A DNA stretch of 64,000 bases from positions 310,001 through 374,000 of the forward strand of contig NZ_PYPS01000002.1 of assembly GCF_003027925.1 (NCBI RefSeq), in the 5' to 3' direction. This DNA is from Micromonospora sp. RP3T (GTDB lineage Bacteria > Actinomycetota > Actinomycetes > Mycobacteriales > Micromonosporaceae). The notes below the pieces were generated by a model, which was given only the letters and a program-made list of their open reading frames with translations, searched no databases and was not told the DNA's origin. The translations under genes were made by a program, and so were the position numbers. Shown piece after piece: positions 52,905 to 63,600 of this stretch. How positions within the stretch are numbered: position 1 is the first letter of the stretch; the number at the start of each line of letters is the position of its first letter.

Positions 52905-54220
52905 GGGAGCGCGGCCCCGGTCGTCGCCACCGTCCAGCGGGGTCCGTCGGGGAAGCGGTAGTCGGCCAGCGAGGGCGCGAGGATCTCCGCGCTCATGCCG
53001 GGGGAGCGGGGCGCGAGGTAGCGGCCGTCGCGGATCCGGACCGGGTCCGCGAAGTGCTCGTGCAGGTGGTCGACGTACTCGATGGCCCGGTCGGTGGTGC
53101 TGCCGGTGAGGGCGACGAAGTCGAACATGGCGAGGTGCTGCACCAGCTCGCACAGCCCCACCCCGCCGGCGTGCGGGCAGACCGGCACGCCGAACTTCGC
53201 CGCGAGCAGCAGGATGGCCAGGTTCTCGTTGACCCCGGCGACCCGGCAGGCGTCGATCTGGACCACGTCGACGGCGTCGGCCTGGAGCAGTTGCTTGAAC
53301 ATCACCGCGTTGTGCCCGTGCTCGCCGGTGGCCACCTTCGTCGGGGCGACGGCCGAGCGGACGGCGGCGTGCCCGAGGATGTCGTCGGGTGAGGTCGGCT
53401 CCTCGATCCAGTACGGGTCGAACGGGGCCAGTTCACGCATCCAACGGATCGCCTCGGGCACGCCCCACACCTGGTTGGCGTCGACCGCGATGCGCACGTC
53501 CGGGCCGACGGCCCGGCGGGCGATGCCCAGCCGGCGTACGTCGTCGGCGAGGTCCCCGCCCACCTTGAGCTTGATCAGCCGGAACCCGGCCGCGACCGCC
53601 TCCGCGCAGAGCCGGGCCAGCTTGTCGTCGTCGTAGCCGAGCCAGCCCGGCGTCGTGGTGTACGCCGGGAAGCCCTCGGCCAGCAGGCGGCGCTCCCGGT
53701 CCGCCCGCCCGTCGACGGCGGCGCGCAACAGCACCAGCGCTTCGTCCTCGGTGAGGGCGTCGCGCAGGTAGCGGAAGTCGACCTGCGCCACGAGCTGCTC
53801 CGGGGTGAGGTCGGCGAGCAGCTTCCACAACGGCTTGTCGGCCCGCCGGGCGGCGAGGTCCCAGACCGCGTTCACCAGGCCGCCGGCGGCCATGTGCACG
53901 ACCCCCTTCGCCGGGCCCAGCCAGCGGATCTGGCTGTCGCCGACCAACCGGCGCGCGAGCGTCCCGGGGTCGGCGACCAGCGCCTCGACCGGCTGGCCCT
54001 CGAGCATCGGGGCCAGCGACCGCAGCGCCCGGATCTGGATCTCGGTGCCCCGCCCCACGGTGAACACGAGGCCGTGTCCCTCGGCGCCGGCCGAGGTGCG
54101 CAGGATGACGTAGGCGGCGGAGTAGTCCGGGAACGGGTTCATCGCGTCCGAGCCGTCGCGGTGGCGCGACGTCGGGAATCGGACGTCGATGGTCTCTACG
54201 GATGTGATGTGTTCGGACAA
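52901..54220 (-). CDS. L-fuconate dehydratase (enolase superfamily)
   Basis: 439 aa. The start is TTG 54220, with GGGAGAA upstream. Active-site residues match the characterised L-fuconate dehydratase pattern: K217 and K219 in LIKLKVGG, metal ligands D247 (VDANQVWG), E273 ([10 protein letters not shown]) and E300 (TGEHGHN), and general base H350 in CPHAGG. Spacing is one residue offset from the numbering I recall for the Xanthomonas enzyme. [11 protein letters not shown] near the N-terminus is also typical. It converts L-fuconate to 2-keto-3-deoxy-L-fuconate. Confidence 0.92.
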   Translation of the reverse strand: MSEHITSVETIDVRFPTSRHRDGSDAMNPFPDYSAAYVILRTSAGAEGHGLVFTVGRGTEIQIRALRSLAPMLEGQPVEALVADPGTLARRLVGDSQIRWLGPAKGVVHMAAGGLVNAVWDLAARRADKPLWKLLADLTPEQLVAQVDFRYLRDALTEDEALVLLRAAVDGRADRERRLLAEGFPAYTTTPGWLGYDDDKLARLCAEAVAAGFRLIKLKVGGDLADDVRRLGIARRAVGPDVRIAVDANQVWGVPEAIRWMRELAPFDPYWIEEPTSPDDILGHAAVRSAVAPTKVATGEHGHNAVMFKQLLQADAVDVVQIDACRVAGVNENLAILLLAAKFGVPVCPHAGGVGLCELVQHLAMFDFVALTGSTTDRAIEYVDHLHEHFADPVRIRDGRYLAPRSPGMSAEILAPSLADYRFPDGPRWTVATTGAALP

Positions 54221-54281
54221 CGGTTCTCCCGGTCGGTGGAGGTGGGCTGGCTCGTCGGCGGCGCCGGACGCGGCGGCGGCG

Positions 54282-55328
54282 TCATGTCTGCGCCTTGCCG
54301 CCGGTGATCCGGGAGACCGTCAGGGCGACCAGGATGACGGCGCCGTTGAGGAAGTTCGTCCACTGGGCGGGGACCCCGGCGAGCGTGAGCACGTTGATGA
54401 TCATGAAGAGGAGCAGGACGCCGGTGAAGGCGCCGAACACGCTGCCCTTGCCGCCGTTGAGACTGACCCCGCCGATGACCGCCGCCGCGAACACCTGGAA
54501 GATGGCGCCGTCGCCCTGCGCCGCCGGCACCGCGGCGAGCCGCCCGCTGATCAGCAACCCGGCGAGCGCGGCCAGCACGCTCGCCACCACGAGGGCGGCC
54601 CACAACACCCGGTCGGTGCGGATGCCGGCGGCGCGGGCCGCGTCGGCGTTGCCGCCGATGGCGTACAACGCCCGGCCGACACGGGTGTAACCGAGCACCA
54701 CGATCCCGACCGCGAACAACAGCAGCGACACCCAGATGGACGCCGGCGCGCCGAACCAGGTGGCCGAGCCGAGGTAGGTCATCGACGCCGGCAGCGCGAA
54801 GAACGTCTGACCACCGGAGATCCCGGTGAGCAGTCCGCGCAGGACGATCAGCATGCCCAGCGTCACGATGAAGCCGTTGAGGCCGAAGCGGACGATCAGC
54901 AGCCCGTTGACGGCGCCGACCAGGGCGCCGACGAGCAGGACCACCGGCACCGCCAGGCCGTCGGGCAGCACGTCGAGCCCGAGACCGCGGGTGAGTGCCG
55001 GGTCGACGACCAGCCAGGCCGCGATGCCCGGGGCCAGGCCGAAGGTGGACTCCAGCGACAGGTCCATCTTGCCGGTGATCAGCACGATGGTCTGGGCCAG
55101 CACCAGGATGGCGATCTCCGACATGCTCTGCAGCACGTTGAGGAGGTTGTCGGTGCTGAGGAAGACGGGATTCACGAGCGAACCGACGACGGCGACCGCG
55201 ATGATCGCCGGCACCAGGGCCAGGTCCCGCAGGCGGGTGAGGACCAGGCTTCGTGCGGAGGTCGACGGCGGGGCCGACGGGGACGCCCCGGCCGGCGGCG
55301 ACGTCATGGTGGACAGCGTCTCAGGCAT
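54282..55328 (-). CDS. Sugar ABC transporter permease (RbsC type)
   Basis: 348 aa from ATG 55328, overlapping the ATPase gene stop by 8 bp. About nine membrane helices are seen. Conserved blocks are [52 protein letters not shown] and [20 protein letters not shown], as in ribose/rhamnose importers (BPD_transp_2). With a single permease gene the channel is probably a homodimer. It serves the fucose importer by context. Confidence 0.9.
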   Translation of the reverse strand: MPETLSTMTSPPAGASPSAPPSTSARSLVLTRLRDLALVPAIIAVAVVGSLVNPVFLSTDNLLNVLQSMSEIAILVLAQTIVLITGKMDLSLESTFGLAPGIAAWLVVDPALTRGLGLDVLPDGLAVPVVLLVGALVGAVNGLLIVRFGLNGFIVTLGMLIVLRGLLTGISGGQTFFALPASMTYLGSATWFGAPASIWVSLLLFAVGIVVLGYTRVGRALYAIGGNADAARAAGIRTDRVLWAALVVASVLAALAGLLISGRLAAVPAAQGDGAIFQVFAAAVIGGVSLNGGKGSVFGAFTGVLLLFMIINVLTLAGVPAQWTNFLNGAVILVALTVSRITGGKAQT

Positions 55329-56862
55329 GGTGGAGATCCACCCCTTCCATGGCGGCTACCAGCTCGTTGTCGGGCCAGCCGTGGGCCAGCTCGCGGATGA
55401 CCCGCCCGGCGAACATGACCAGGACGCGGTCACAGATCCGCAGGTCGTCGAGTTCGTCGGAGACGATCAGTACGGCGGCGCCCCGGCGGCGTACCTGTTC
55501 CACCACGCCCAGCAGGGTCTGCTTGGACCGCACGTCGACGCCGGCCGTCGGCGTGATGAGCACCAGCAGTTTCGGGTCGTTGGCCAACGCCCGGCCCATC
55601 ACCACCTTCTGCTGGTTGCCGCCGGACAGGTCGGCGACGGGGACGTGTGGTCCGGCCGCCTTGACGGCCAGCTCGGTGATGGCGGCGCGGGCCGCGGCGT
55701 CCCGGCGCCCCGGTGAGATGAGCCCACGCCGCGCGATGCGCTCCGGCACGGTCATCGTGACGTTCTCCGCGATGGACAGCAGTGGCACCAGGCCCTCGCG
55801 GTGCCGGTCCTGCGGCACCAGGCCCACCCCGGCGTCGAGGGCGTCGGGCACGCTGCCCGGCCGCAGCACGCGCCCGTCGACGGCGACCGTCCCACCGGCG
55901 CGGCGGGTCAGGCCGACGATCGCCTCGGCCACCTCGACCTTGCCGCTGCCGCCGCCGCCCGCGAGGCCGACCACCTCGCCGGCCCGGGTCTCCAGGGACA
56001 GTTCGGCGCCGGACGGGGTGACCAGGTCGCGGACCGACAGCAGCACGGGGGCGTCGGCCGGCAGCGGCGGGTGGTCGGCCGCCGGCATGGTCACGTCCTC
56101 CCCGGTCATGGCCGCCACCAGGGCCGGCCGGCTCAGCTCGGCCACCGGTGCGGTGACGACGTGCCGAGCGTCGCGGAAGACCGTCACCTGGTCGCAGATC
56201 TCGTAGATCTCCTGGAGGTGGTGGCTGATGAACAGGAAGGTCACCCCGTGGGCCCGCAGGTCACGGAGCCGGTCGAACAGCCGGTTGATGCCGGCGCCGT
56301 CGAGCTGCGCGGTCGGTTCGTCGAGGATGATGAACCGGGCGCCGAACGACAGCGCCCGGGCGATCTCCACGAACTGCCGCTGCTCGACCGACAGGGTCGA
56401 GGCGGGTTGCCGCACGTCCACGTCGACCGACCAGGTCGCCAGCAGTTCCTGCGCCGCCCGGCGCAGCCGCGACCAGCGGATCAGCCCGCCGCGACCGCGG
56501 TCGTGCCGGTTGAGGAACAGGTTCTCCGCCACGGTGAGCGTGGGGATGATCGTGGACTTCTGGTAGACGCAGGCCACCCGCCGACGCCAGGCGGCCCGGT
56601 CACCGAGCGGCGGCGCGGGCCGGCCGTCGAAGGCCACCGCCCCGTCGTCCGGCGCCTGGAGGCCGGTGAGGATGCTGACCAGCGTCGACTTGCCGGCGCC
56701 GTTGCGGCCCACCAGGGCGTGCGTCTCGCCGGGCCGGACCACGATGCCGGCGTCGGCGAGGGCGGTCGTCGACCCGAAACGCTTGGTGATGTGGACGGCC
56801 TCCACGACGGGCCGGAGGTCGCCGGCCGGCCCGTCGGTCGAGGCGGGTGAGCGGACGCTCAT
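55321..56862 (-). CDS. Sugar ABC transporter ATPase (RbsA type, two nucleotide-binding domains)
   Basis: 513 aa from ATG 56862, overlapping the binding-protein stop. Domain 1: Walker A GRNGAGKST, signature LSVEQRQFVEIA, Walker B FIILDEPTAQLD. Domain 2: a weak Walker A (GGGGSGKVEVAEAI), an excellent signature LSGGNQQKVVMGRALAND, but the Walker B reads LVLITPTAGVDV, with Ile-Thr in place of Asp-Glu. Domain 2 is therefore probably non-hydrolytic. The protein drives sugar import with the permease and binding protein beside it. Confidence 0.9.
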   Translation of the reverse strand: MSVRSPASTDGPAGDLRPVVEAVHITKRFGSTTALADAGIVVRPGETHALVGRNGAGKSTLVSILTGLQAPDDGAVAFDGRPAPPLGDRAAWRRRVACVYQKSTIIPTLTVAENLFLNRHDRGRGGLIRWSRLRRAAQELLATWSVDVDVRQPASTLSVEQRQFVEIARALSFGARFIILDEPTAQLDGAGINRLFDRLRDLRAHGVTFLFISHHLQEIYEICDQVTVFRDARHVVTAPVAELSRPALVAAMTGEDVTMPAADHPPLPADAPVLLSVRDLVTPSGAELSLETRAGEVVGLAGGGGSGKVEVAEAIVGLTRRAGGTVAVDGRVLRPGSVPDALDAGVGLVPQDRHREGLVPLLSIAENVTMTVPERIARRGLISPGRRDAAARAAITELAVKAAGPHVPVADLSGGNQQKVVMGRALANDPKLLVLITPTAGVDVRSKQTLLGVVEQVRRRGAAVLIVSDELDDLRICDRVLVMFAGRVIRELAHGWPDNELVAAMEGVDLHHA

Positions 56863-57929
56863 GCGGTGTTGCCCCACAGGGACCTGTCGTCGAACTTCAG
56901 GGTGGGCTCGCCCGCGACCGGCGCGCCGTCCTTCGTCACCAGTGGCGCGGGGAGCTGGTCCTCCAGCAGCCCTTCCCGTACCTGGATGATCGTGCTGTGG
57001 TGGTCGGTCGGGCCGGGCTGGAACGTCTTGCCGTCGATCGCCGCCTTCACGTACTCCAGGCCGTACCTGGCGTACAGGTCGGCGGGCTGGCTGACGGTGG
57101 CGTCGATCAGATCCTTGCCGATGTCGGCCAGCTCCTCCGGGATGCCGTCGTTGGAGACCACGAAGACGTGCTTCGGGTCGCTCGCCGGGACCTGGAGACC
57201 GCGCTGCTTGAGGATCTGGAGCGTGCCGGAGAGCGCGAACGAGGACTGCATGTAGATGCCCTTGATGTCCGGGTCCGACGCGAACCGGGTCTGGAGCTTG
57301 CTGGCCGCCACGTCGGCCTTCCAGTCGGTCGCCTCGCCGAACACCGTGACGCCCGGGTAGTCGGCGCGCATGCACTCGTGGAACGCCTCGGTCCGGTCCC
57401 GGCCGTTGATCGAGTCGAGGCCGCCCTGCAACATCACCACCTTGCCCTTGCCGCCGAGCTTGGTGCCGAGGAACTTGCACGCCTTGGTGCCGTAGGCACG
57501 GTTGTCGGCGCGGATCACCATCGCCACCTCGCCGGAGTCCGGGCGGGTGTCGATGGTGACCACCGGGATCTTCTTGGCGGCCAGTTGCTGGAGCGTCGGC
57601 GCGATCGCGGCGGTGTCCTGCGGGGCCATCACCACGCCCTTGACCCCCTGGCTCATGAAGGTCTGGGCGTTCGAGATCAGGTTGGCGATGTCGTTCTGCG
57701 AGTTGGTGGTCTTCAGGTCGACGCCCAGCTCGTTCGCGAACGTCGGCACGTACCTGATGTACGAGTTCCAGAAGTCGGTGTCGGATCGGGGGTAGTCCAC
57801 CCCGACGAGCGGGGCGGAGCCGCCCGAGCCGCTGTCCTTCCCCGCACCGTCGCCGCAGCCGGCGGCGAGCGTGGCCGAGGCGACGAGCGTCATCGTCAGG
57901 CCCAGCCCCAGCAGAGCTCTACGGGTCAT
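56859..57929 (-). CDS. Sugar-binding lipoprotein of the ABC importer
   Basis: 356 aa from ATG 57929, with GGAGGACC upstream. The lipobox is LAAGC (Cys about 25), anchoring it to the outer face of the membrane. The fold is periplasmic-binding-protein type I (RbsB-like): VGVDYPRSDTDFWNSYIRYV, QGVKGVVMAPQDTAAIAPTL, VVTIDTRPDSG and VSNDGIPEELADIGKDLI. It captures the sugar, probably L-fucose released by the fucosidase encoded just upstream in the same operon. Confidence 0.9.
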   Translation of the reverse strand: MTRRALLGLGLTMTLVASATLAAGCGDGAGKDSGSGGSAPLVGVDYPRSDTDFWNSYIRYVPTFANELGVDLKTTNSQNDIANLISNAQTFMSQGVKGVVMAPQDTAAIAPTLQQLAAKKIPVVTIDTRPDSGEVAMVIRADNRAYGTKACKFLGTKLGGKGKVVMLQGGLDSINGRDRTEAFHECMRADYPGVTVFGEATDWKADVAASKLQTRFASDPDIKGIYMQSSFALSGTLQILKQRGLQVPASDPKHVFVVSNDGIPEELADIGKDLIDATVSQPADLYARYGLEYVKAAIDGKTFQPGPTDHHSTIIQVREGLLEDQLPAPLVTKDGAPVAGEPTLKFDDRSLWGNTA

Positions 57930-57963
57930 CGTGGTCCTCCAGGTCGGACGTGGCTTCGGGGAT

Positions 57964-59946
57964 TCAGACGGTGGCGAGGGTCCACAGCAGGTTGGTGCTG
58001 CCGTCCCAGCTCCACTGCTTGACCGTGGAGCCGGAGGCGACCTGGCCGCCCCCATCGAGCACCAGGCCGGTGGCCCGGTTGGCGATCCGGTACCGCCCGT
58101 TGCCCTGGTCGGTGAGCTGCCACTGCTGGCTGTTGCCGCCGTTCCAGGACGCCTGCTGGGCGGCGGCGCCGTTGGTGGTCTGGCCGAACCCGTCGACGAC
58201 CATGCCGTTGGTCCGGTTGACGATCCGGTGGTACCCGGTGCCCAGGTCGACGAGCTGCCACTGGAGGTTCGTGCTGCCGTCCCAGCTCCACTGCTTCAGC
58301 GGGGAGCCGGAGGCGACGTTGCCGCCGCTGTCGAGCGCCAGGCCGTTTGTCACGTTGGTGATCCGCTGCCAGGTGGTCGAGCCGCCGCCGAGCGCCGGGA
58401 TCGGGCCGCTGAACGTCAGCTTGACCACGTACGCGGGCGCGTTGAACGGCGCGCCGGCGGACGGCATGGTGATCCGCAGGCCGCTGGAGTCCTGGGTGCG
58501 GGTCGGCAGGTTGACGTAGCTGCCGGCGTTGGTGTCGAGCAGTTGCACCCCGGTCAGGGTGCCGAGGTTGATCCGGCCCGACGCCAGCGTGGTGATGGTG
58601 GCGGTGCTGCCCGGCCAGCCGAGGAACGTGGCGTACAGCACCCGGTTGTCCTTGCTGCGGGTGAACCGGATGTCCCGGGCGGTGCCGGCGCGCGGGGTGC
58701 TGAAGGAACCGCCGCCCATCTGGGTGGGGCCCTCGCCGTACGTCGTCCAGGCCCGGGTGGCGTAGACGGACTCGCCGAAGCGGCGCAGGTAGTCGCCGAT
58801 GGCGAGCAGGATGCTGCGCTGTCCGTCGGGGATGGTGCCGTCGGCCACCGGCGCGATGTTGAGCACCATGTTGCCGTTCTTGCTGACCCGGTCGAGCAGC
58901 GAGTGCAGCATCTGGTTCAGCGAGTAGTAGCCGATCCCCACCGTGTAGCACCAGCTGGAGCTGCTGATGCTGTCGTCGGTGAGCCAGTACGGCTGACGCA
59001 GTGCGGCGGGACCGCCGCGCTCGTAGTCGAAGACCGTGCCGCCGAGGTCCAACCCGTCCTTGTAGGTGGCGACGACCTCCTTGTTCCACGCCACGGCCCG
59101 GTTGTAGTAGTAGGCCAGGAACCGCAGCCGTTGCGCCTCGCTGATCCGGCTGAGGTTGAAGTCCTGCCAGATCATGTCCGGCTGGGCCTGGTCGATGACC
59201 TCGCGGAGCTTGTCGTACCAGAGCTGCTCCTCCGCCGCGGTGCCCAGTTGCCCGTAGAGCTTGCGCAGGCTGGCGTCGGACTGCTGCGGTGCCCACTGGT
59301 AGAAGCCGGTGAAGTTGTACGCGTGGTGCATGGCGACCATGACCTTGAGGCCGCGGGCCCGGATCGCGTCGGTGTGCAGGCGGAGCAGGTCCAGCCGTGG
59401 ACCGCGGGCCACCGAGTTCCACTCGTTGACCTGGCTGTTCCACATGGAGAAACCGTCGTGGTGCTCGGCCACCGGCCCGGCGAACTTCGCGCCGGCGTCG
59501 GCGAACAACTGGGCCCACTCGCCGGGGTCGAAGTTGCCGCCGGCCGAGCGCAGCCGGGGCGCGAACTGCACGAACCGGCCCGACCGGTCGTTCGCGCCGT
59601 TGATGAAGTTGTGGTAAGGCCACACCGACGGGTCACCGTAGACGGACTTGTGGTGGTTGTTCTCGTTGGAGCCGTTGTTGTACATGTTGCGCGGGTACCA
59701 CTCGTTGGCGTACGCCGGAACGCTGAACGCTCCCCAGTGGAAGTAGACGCCGAACTTGGCGTCCTGGAACCACTCCGGCGCGGCCGGGTGCTGACCGACC
59801 GACGCCCACGTCTCGGCGTAGCTGGCGGGTCCGGGGATGGCGGCGGCGGCGGACCCGGGACGGAGGACGCCGCCGACGGCGACCGCGGCCCCGCCGGCAC
59901 CGAGAGCGGCGAGGAGTGAACGGCGGGTGAGGTGGGGACGGGACAT
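57964..59946 (-). CDS. Secreted GH29 alpha-L-fucosidase with C-terminal ricin-B-like repeats
   Basis: 660 aa from ATG 59946, with GGAGGG upstream. A Tat-type signal (TRRSLLAALGAGG, about 1-36) suggests export in folded form. The GH29 barrel (about 45-390) has FGVYFHWGAFSVPAYANEWY, AEHHDGFSMW, MVAMHHAYNF and the nucleophile region DMIWQDFNLS (D262). A beta-sandwich follows, then a ricin-B trefoil (about 525-660) with three W-x-G-G-N/S-Q-W-Q units. It releases L-fucose from glycans and heads the import/catabolic operon. Palindromes at 60008-60025 and 60102-60113 precede it. Confidence 0.92.
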   Translation of the reverse strand: MSRPHLTRRSLLAALGAGGAAVAVGGVLRPGSAAAAIPGPASYAETWASVGQHPAAPEWFQDAKFGVYFHWGAFSVPAYANEWYPRNMYNNGSNENNHHKSVYGDPSVWPYHNFINGANDRSGRFVQFAPRLRSAGGNFDPGEWAQLFADAGAKFAGPVAEHHDGFSMWNSQVNEWNSVARGPRLDLLRLHTDAIRARGLKVMVAMHHAYNFTGFYQWAPQQSDASLRKLYGQLGTAAEEQLWYDKLREVIDQAQPDMIWQDFNLSRISEAQRLRFLAYYYNRAVAWNKEVVATYKDGLDLGGTVFDYERGGPAALRQPYWLTDDSISSSSWCYTVGIGYYSLNQMLHSLLDRVSKNGNMVLNIAPVADGTIPDGQRSILLAIGDYLRRFGESVYATRAWTTYGEGPTQMGGGSFSTPRAGTARDIRFTRSKDNRVLYATFLGWPGSTATITTLASGRINLGTLTGVQLLDTNAGSYVNLPTRTQDSSGLRITMPSAGAPFNAPAYVVKLTFSGPIPALGGGSTTWQRITNVTNGLALDSGGNVASGSPLKQWSWDGSTNLQWQLVDLGTGYHRIVNRTNGMVVDGFGQTTNGAAAQQASWNGGNSQQWQLTDQGNGRYRIANRATGLVLDGGGQVASGSTVKQWSWDGSTNLLWTLATV

Positions 59947-60007
59947 GGTGATCCCTCCGAAGGTGGTGGGTGAGGGGGCTCACATGACTGAGACATCAGA
60001 CGTTAAG

Positions 60008-60025
60008 CGTTACATCTGCGTAACG
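60008..60025. promoter_or_regulatory. CGTTAC-N6-GTAACG operator-like site before fucosidase
   Basis: A perfect 6-bp inverted repeat about 60 bp upstream of the fucosidase ATG. It lies in the promoter zone, near a TTGACG (minus strand) that could be a -35. Confidence 0.5.
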
Positions 60026-60101
60026 TCAACGCTTGCACTCGGGTAAAGGTGGGCAGACAAGAGGCCATACGTCTTATGAATGCCGCGTCAGCGCCGCCAC
60101 C

Positions 60102-60117
60102 AGCGTTAACGCTAACA
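60102..60117. promoter_or_regulatory. AGCGTTAACGCT palindrome, LacI-type
   Basis: The 12-bp palindrome AGCGTTAACGCT (60102-60113) continues as AACA, so the minus strand reads TGTTAGCGTTAACGCT. This shares TGTTAGCG with the operator before the GH43 gene. Confidence 0.5.
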
Positions 60118-60119
60118 TC

Positions 60120-60367
60120 GATGCTTCTGAAGGTTGCGGGATGCGAGGGGTGCGGTGCTGCGGGGACCGGGTAGGAAGCACAGGTTCCCAGTGGCTCCGG
60201 CGAGCAGGAGCCGCCCGAGCGGAAGCGAGGGACTCGTCGAAGGGCCTCGGAGATGTCACGAGGAAGCTCCCGGGGAAACGCCGGCGGGGACGCTCGTATC
60301 AGAACGATCCGCTGGGCACCGTCAGCTCAGCCGGAGACCGTCCGCCCGCCCACCTCCGGTCGGATCC
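60120..60367. other. Intergenic stretch with no recognised feature
   Basis: Between the fucosidase promoter region and the STAS gene stop there is no open frame with a ribosome site, no strong hairpin and no RNA gene that I can see. Both flanking genes are on the minus strand, so a terminator for the STAS gene is expected here but not evident. Confidence 0.35.
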
Positions 60368-60667
60368 TCAACCGCTGCGCACGGTGGTGAGGTCGGCCAG
60401 CCCGGAGATGGTGAGCAGCGGTTCCAGCAACGGACTGGCGACGAGCGCGATGCGTTCGGCGTGCGGGAACAGCACGGCCAGGCCGGCGCTGTCCAGATAT
60501 TCCACCGCGGTCAGGTCGACCACGAGGGGGCCGCCGTCGGGCCGGACGGCGTCGTCGAGCGCGGCGGCGAAGGCGGCCGCGTTGCTCATGTCGATCTCGC
60601 CGACCGCGGTCAGCACGCGCCCCCCGTCGGGGTCGCTGCCGGTGGTGAGCGTCAGGGCCGTGCTCAT
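60368..60667 (-). CDS. STAS-domain anti-sigma factor antagonist
   Basis: 99 aa from ATG 60667, overlapping the upstream stop by ATGA. The whole protein is one STAS domain: VLTAVGEIDMSNAAAFAAAL, VVDLTAVEYLDSAGLAVL (Ser in DSAG is the usual phosphorylation site), and a C-terminal LLEPLLTISGL. Such proteins bind RsbW-like kinases and free a sigma factor when dephosphorylated. The upstream gene encodes both a SpoIIE-type phosphatase and an RsbW-like kinase domain, its natural partners. Confidence 0.92.
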   Translation of the reverse strand: MSTALTLTTGSDPDGGRVLTAVGEIDMSNAAAFAAALDDAVRPDGGPLVVDLTAVEYLDSAGLAVLFPHAERIALVASPLLEPLLTISGLADLTTVRSG

Positions 60668-63600
60668 CGGATGATCCTTGCCTGCATGTCGACTGTGGTG
60701 CCGGTGGCCCCCGGGGTCACCGTGATGGAGTCCATCAGAGCACGCATGAGCACCAGCCCGCGGCCCCGGTGCGGGTCCGACGGACGGTCCCGGTCCCGCC
60801 AGTGCCCGCTGTCGGTGACGCTCAGCCGCAGGGCGTCGGCGGTGGCGGCGGCGCGCAACCGGATCCGCCCGCCGGGACTGTCCCGGTGGCCGTGCTCGAT
60901 CGCGTTGGCGCACGCCTCGCCGGCGGCCACCAGCACGTTGTAGGAGTTCGCCGGGGCCAGCCCGCACCGGTCCAGCCACCCGCGCAACGCGGTACGCACC
61001 TCGGCCAGCCGGGACGACTCGGCGGGGAAGTCCAGCTCCAGCGGCCCGGGGTGCCGGTAGAGCAGCAGAGCCACGTCGTCGTCGTACCCGGCCTCCGGGG
61101 TGAGCTGGTCCATCACCGCGGTGGCCAGCGCCTCGACCGGGACGCCCCGGCCCTCCTGGATCGCCGTGACGGCCCGGTCGATGCCGGCGGTCAGCGGCTG
61201 GCGGCGCCGTTCGACCAGCCCGTCGGTGTAGAGCATGAGCGTGGCCCGGGCCGGCACGGTGACCTCCGCCTCCGGGCGTTCCCGCCCGGTGCGGACCGCG
61301 AGTGGGCGGGACCGGCCCTGGTCGAGGAGTTCGGACGTGCCGTCGGGGTGCACCACGATGGCCGGTGGGTGCCCGGCGCTGGAGTAGCGCAGCCGGCCGG
61401 ACGCCGGGTCCAGCACACCGCAGAGGACGGTCGCGCACTGCGCGCCCGGGAGCAGGGCGGCGAACCGGTCCAGCGCCATCAGCGTCTGGGCCGGGCTGGC
61501 GTCCTGCAACAGCAGCGCCCGGCACGCGCTGCGTAGCTGCCCCATCACGGTGGCGGCCCGCAGGCCGTGGCCGACGCAGTCGCCGACCACGATCGCGATC
61601 CGCCCGTCCGGCAGCTCGACCGTGTCGTACCAGTCGCCGCCGACCTTGAGCGGCAGCGACGCCGGGGCGTAGCGCACGGCGAAGCCGGCGGGCAGCTGGG
61701 CCGGGCCGAGGATCGCCCGTTGCAGGGCCAGCGCGGTCTCCCGTTGCTGGTCGATCTGGTGCACCCGGTGCAGCCCCTGGGCGACGTGGCCAGCGAGCAG
61801 CGCCAGCAGCGTCTGGTCCTGCTCGGTGAAGGGCCGCTTCTCGCCCAGGTCGATCCAGAGCGCCATGGTGCCGTCCGGATGCTCCAGCGCGATGCCGGCC
61901 CCGTGCGCCGGCGTCGCCACCGGGGTCAGCAGCGGCGTGTCCCGCAACGCCAGCAACTCCTGCCGGCGCTCGTCGGGCAGAGTGTCCCACTGGAGCAGCG
62001 GGTCGGTAGCGGTGACGTCAGGCCCGGCGGTGTCGCCGAAGACGGCGGTGACCACGCCGGTGGCGCGCCACAGCTTGCGCATCTCGTCCAGCACCCCGTG
62101 CAGGGCGTCGGCGAGATCCTCCGCCTGTGACAGCCGGAGGCTCAGCCCGGCCAGGGCGGTCTCCCGCTGCACGGCGTAGTGCTCGGTGGTGACGTCGCGG
62201 AACGTGCCCACGATGACCCGGCGTCCGGTGTCCGGGTCGTCGACCTGGTTGAACGCGGTCGCGATCCAGAGCCGGTGCCCGTCGCGGTGGGTCACCGGCA
62301 CGGTGTAGGTGCCCTTCGTCTGGCCGATCAGCACCGAGAACGCGGCGGACACCTGACGGTGCGCCTCGGGTTCGGCCTCCGGGTCCGGCCACCACGGCTG
62401 CACCGGCAGGTAGGGCAGGTCCTCGGGGCCGTAGCCGAGGATGTCGGTGAACGCCGCGTTGATCTCGACGACCGCGCCGGCCTCGTCGCAGACGAAGAAC
62501 GCCTCCTGCAACGAGTCGATGAGCGCGGTGCGCCAGCGGGCGTGGTGGTTGCGCAGCCGGGCCAGCTCCACGTTCGCCCGCACCCGCGCCAGCAGCTCGG
62601 CGGCCGGGAACGGCTTGACCAGATAGTCGTCGGCGCCCGCCTCCAACCCCTCGATGGCGGCCTCCTCGCCGGCGCGGGCGGACAGCAGCAGCACCGGCGT
62701 GCCGGCGGTCCGGGAATCGGCCCGCAGCGCGGCCACCAGTTGCAGGCCGTCGAGCCGGGGCATCATCACGTCGCTGACCACCAGGTCCGGCGTGTGCGTG
62801 CGGGCGGCCTCCAACGCCTCCTGGCCGTCGGCCACCGCCCGCACCCGGTGCCCGGCCGAGCGCAGCAGACGGGTGAGGTACTCGCGCATGTCGGCGTTGT
62901 CGTCGGCGACCAGGACCCGGGCCGGGACCTGCCCCGGCCGGGCCGGCGCGGGACCCTCGACCGGTGTCGCGTCCTCCCGGACGACCTCGGCCGTCGGGTC
63001 GCCGGGCAGCCAGCGCAGCGCCTCCTGCACGAACGGCTCGGCGGAGACCGCCACCCGGCCGGAGCCGGCCGGGGCGATCGCGTCGGCCGGCAGGTGGGCG
63101 TAGCCGAACGGCAGCCGGACCGTGAACGCGGTGCCCCGGCCCACCGTGCTGCTGGCGGTGATGCTGCCACCGTGCAGCGTGACCAGCTCCTTGACCAGGG
63201 CCAGCCCGATGCCGCTGCCCTCGTCGGAGCGGGAGCGGGCGTTCTCGATGCGGTGGAACCGCTCGAACAGCCGGGGCATCTCCTCCTCGGCGACGCCGAT
63301 GCCGGTGTCGACCACCCGAAGCACGGCCTGCCCGTGCTCGGCGCGCAGCTCGACCCGCACGCTGCCGTCGAAGGTGAACTTCAGGGCGTTGCTGAGCAGG
63401 TTGAGCACCACCTTCTCCCACATGCCGGGGTCGATGTGCACCGGCTCGGGCAGGGGCGGGCAGTCGACCTCGAAGGTCAGGCCGGCGCGTTCTACCGCCG
63501 AGCGGAAGACGCTGGCCAGGTCGGCGGTCACCGCGGCCAGGTCCACCGGCTGGTAGCGGGCCTGCATCCGGCCGGCCTCGATCCGGGAGAAGTCGAGCAG

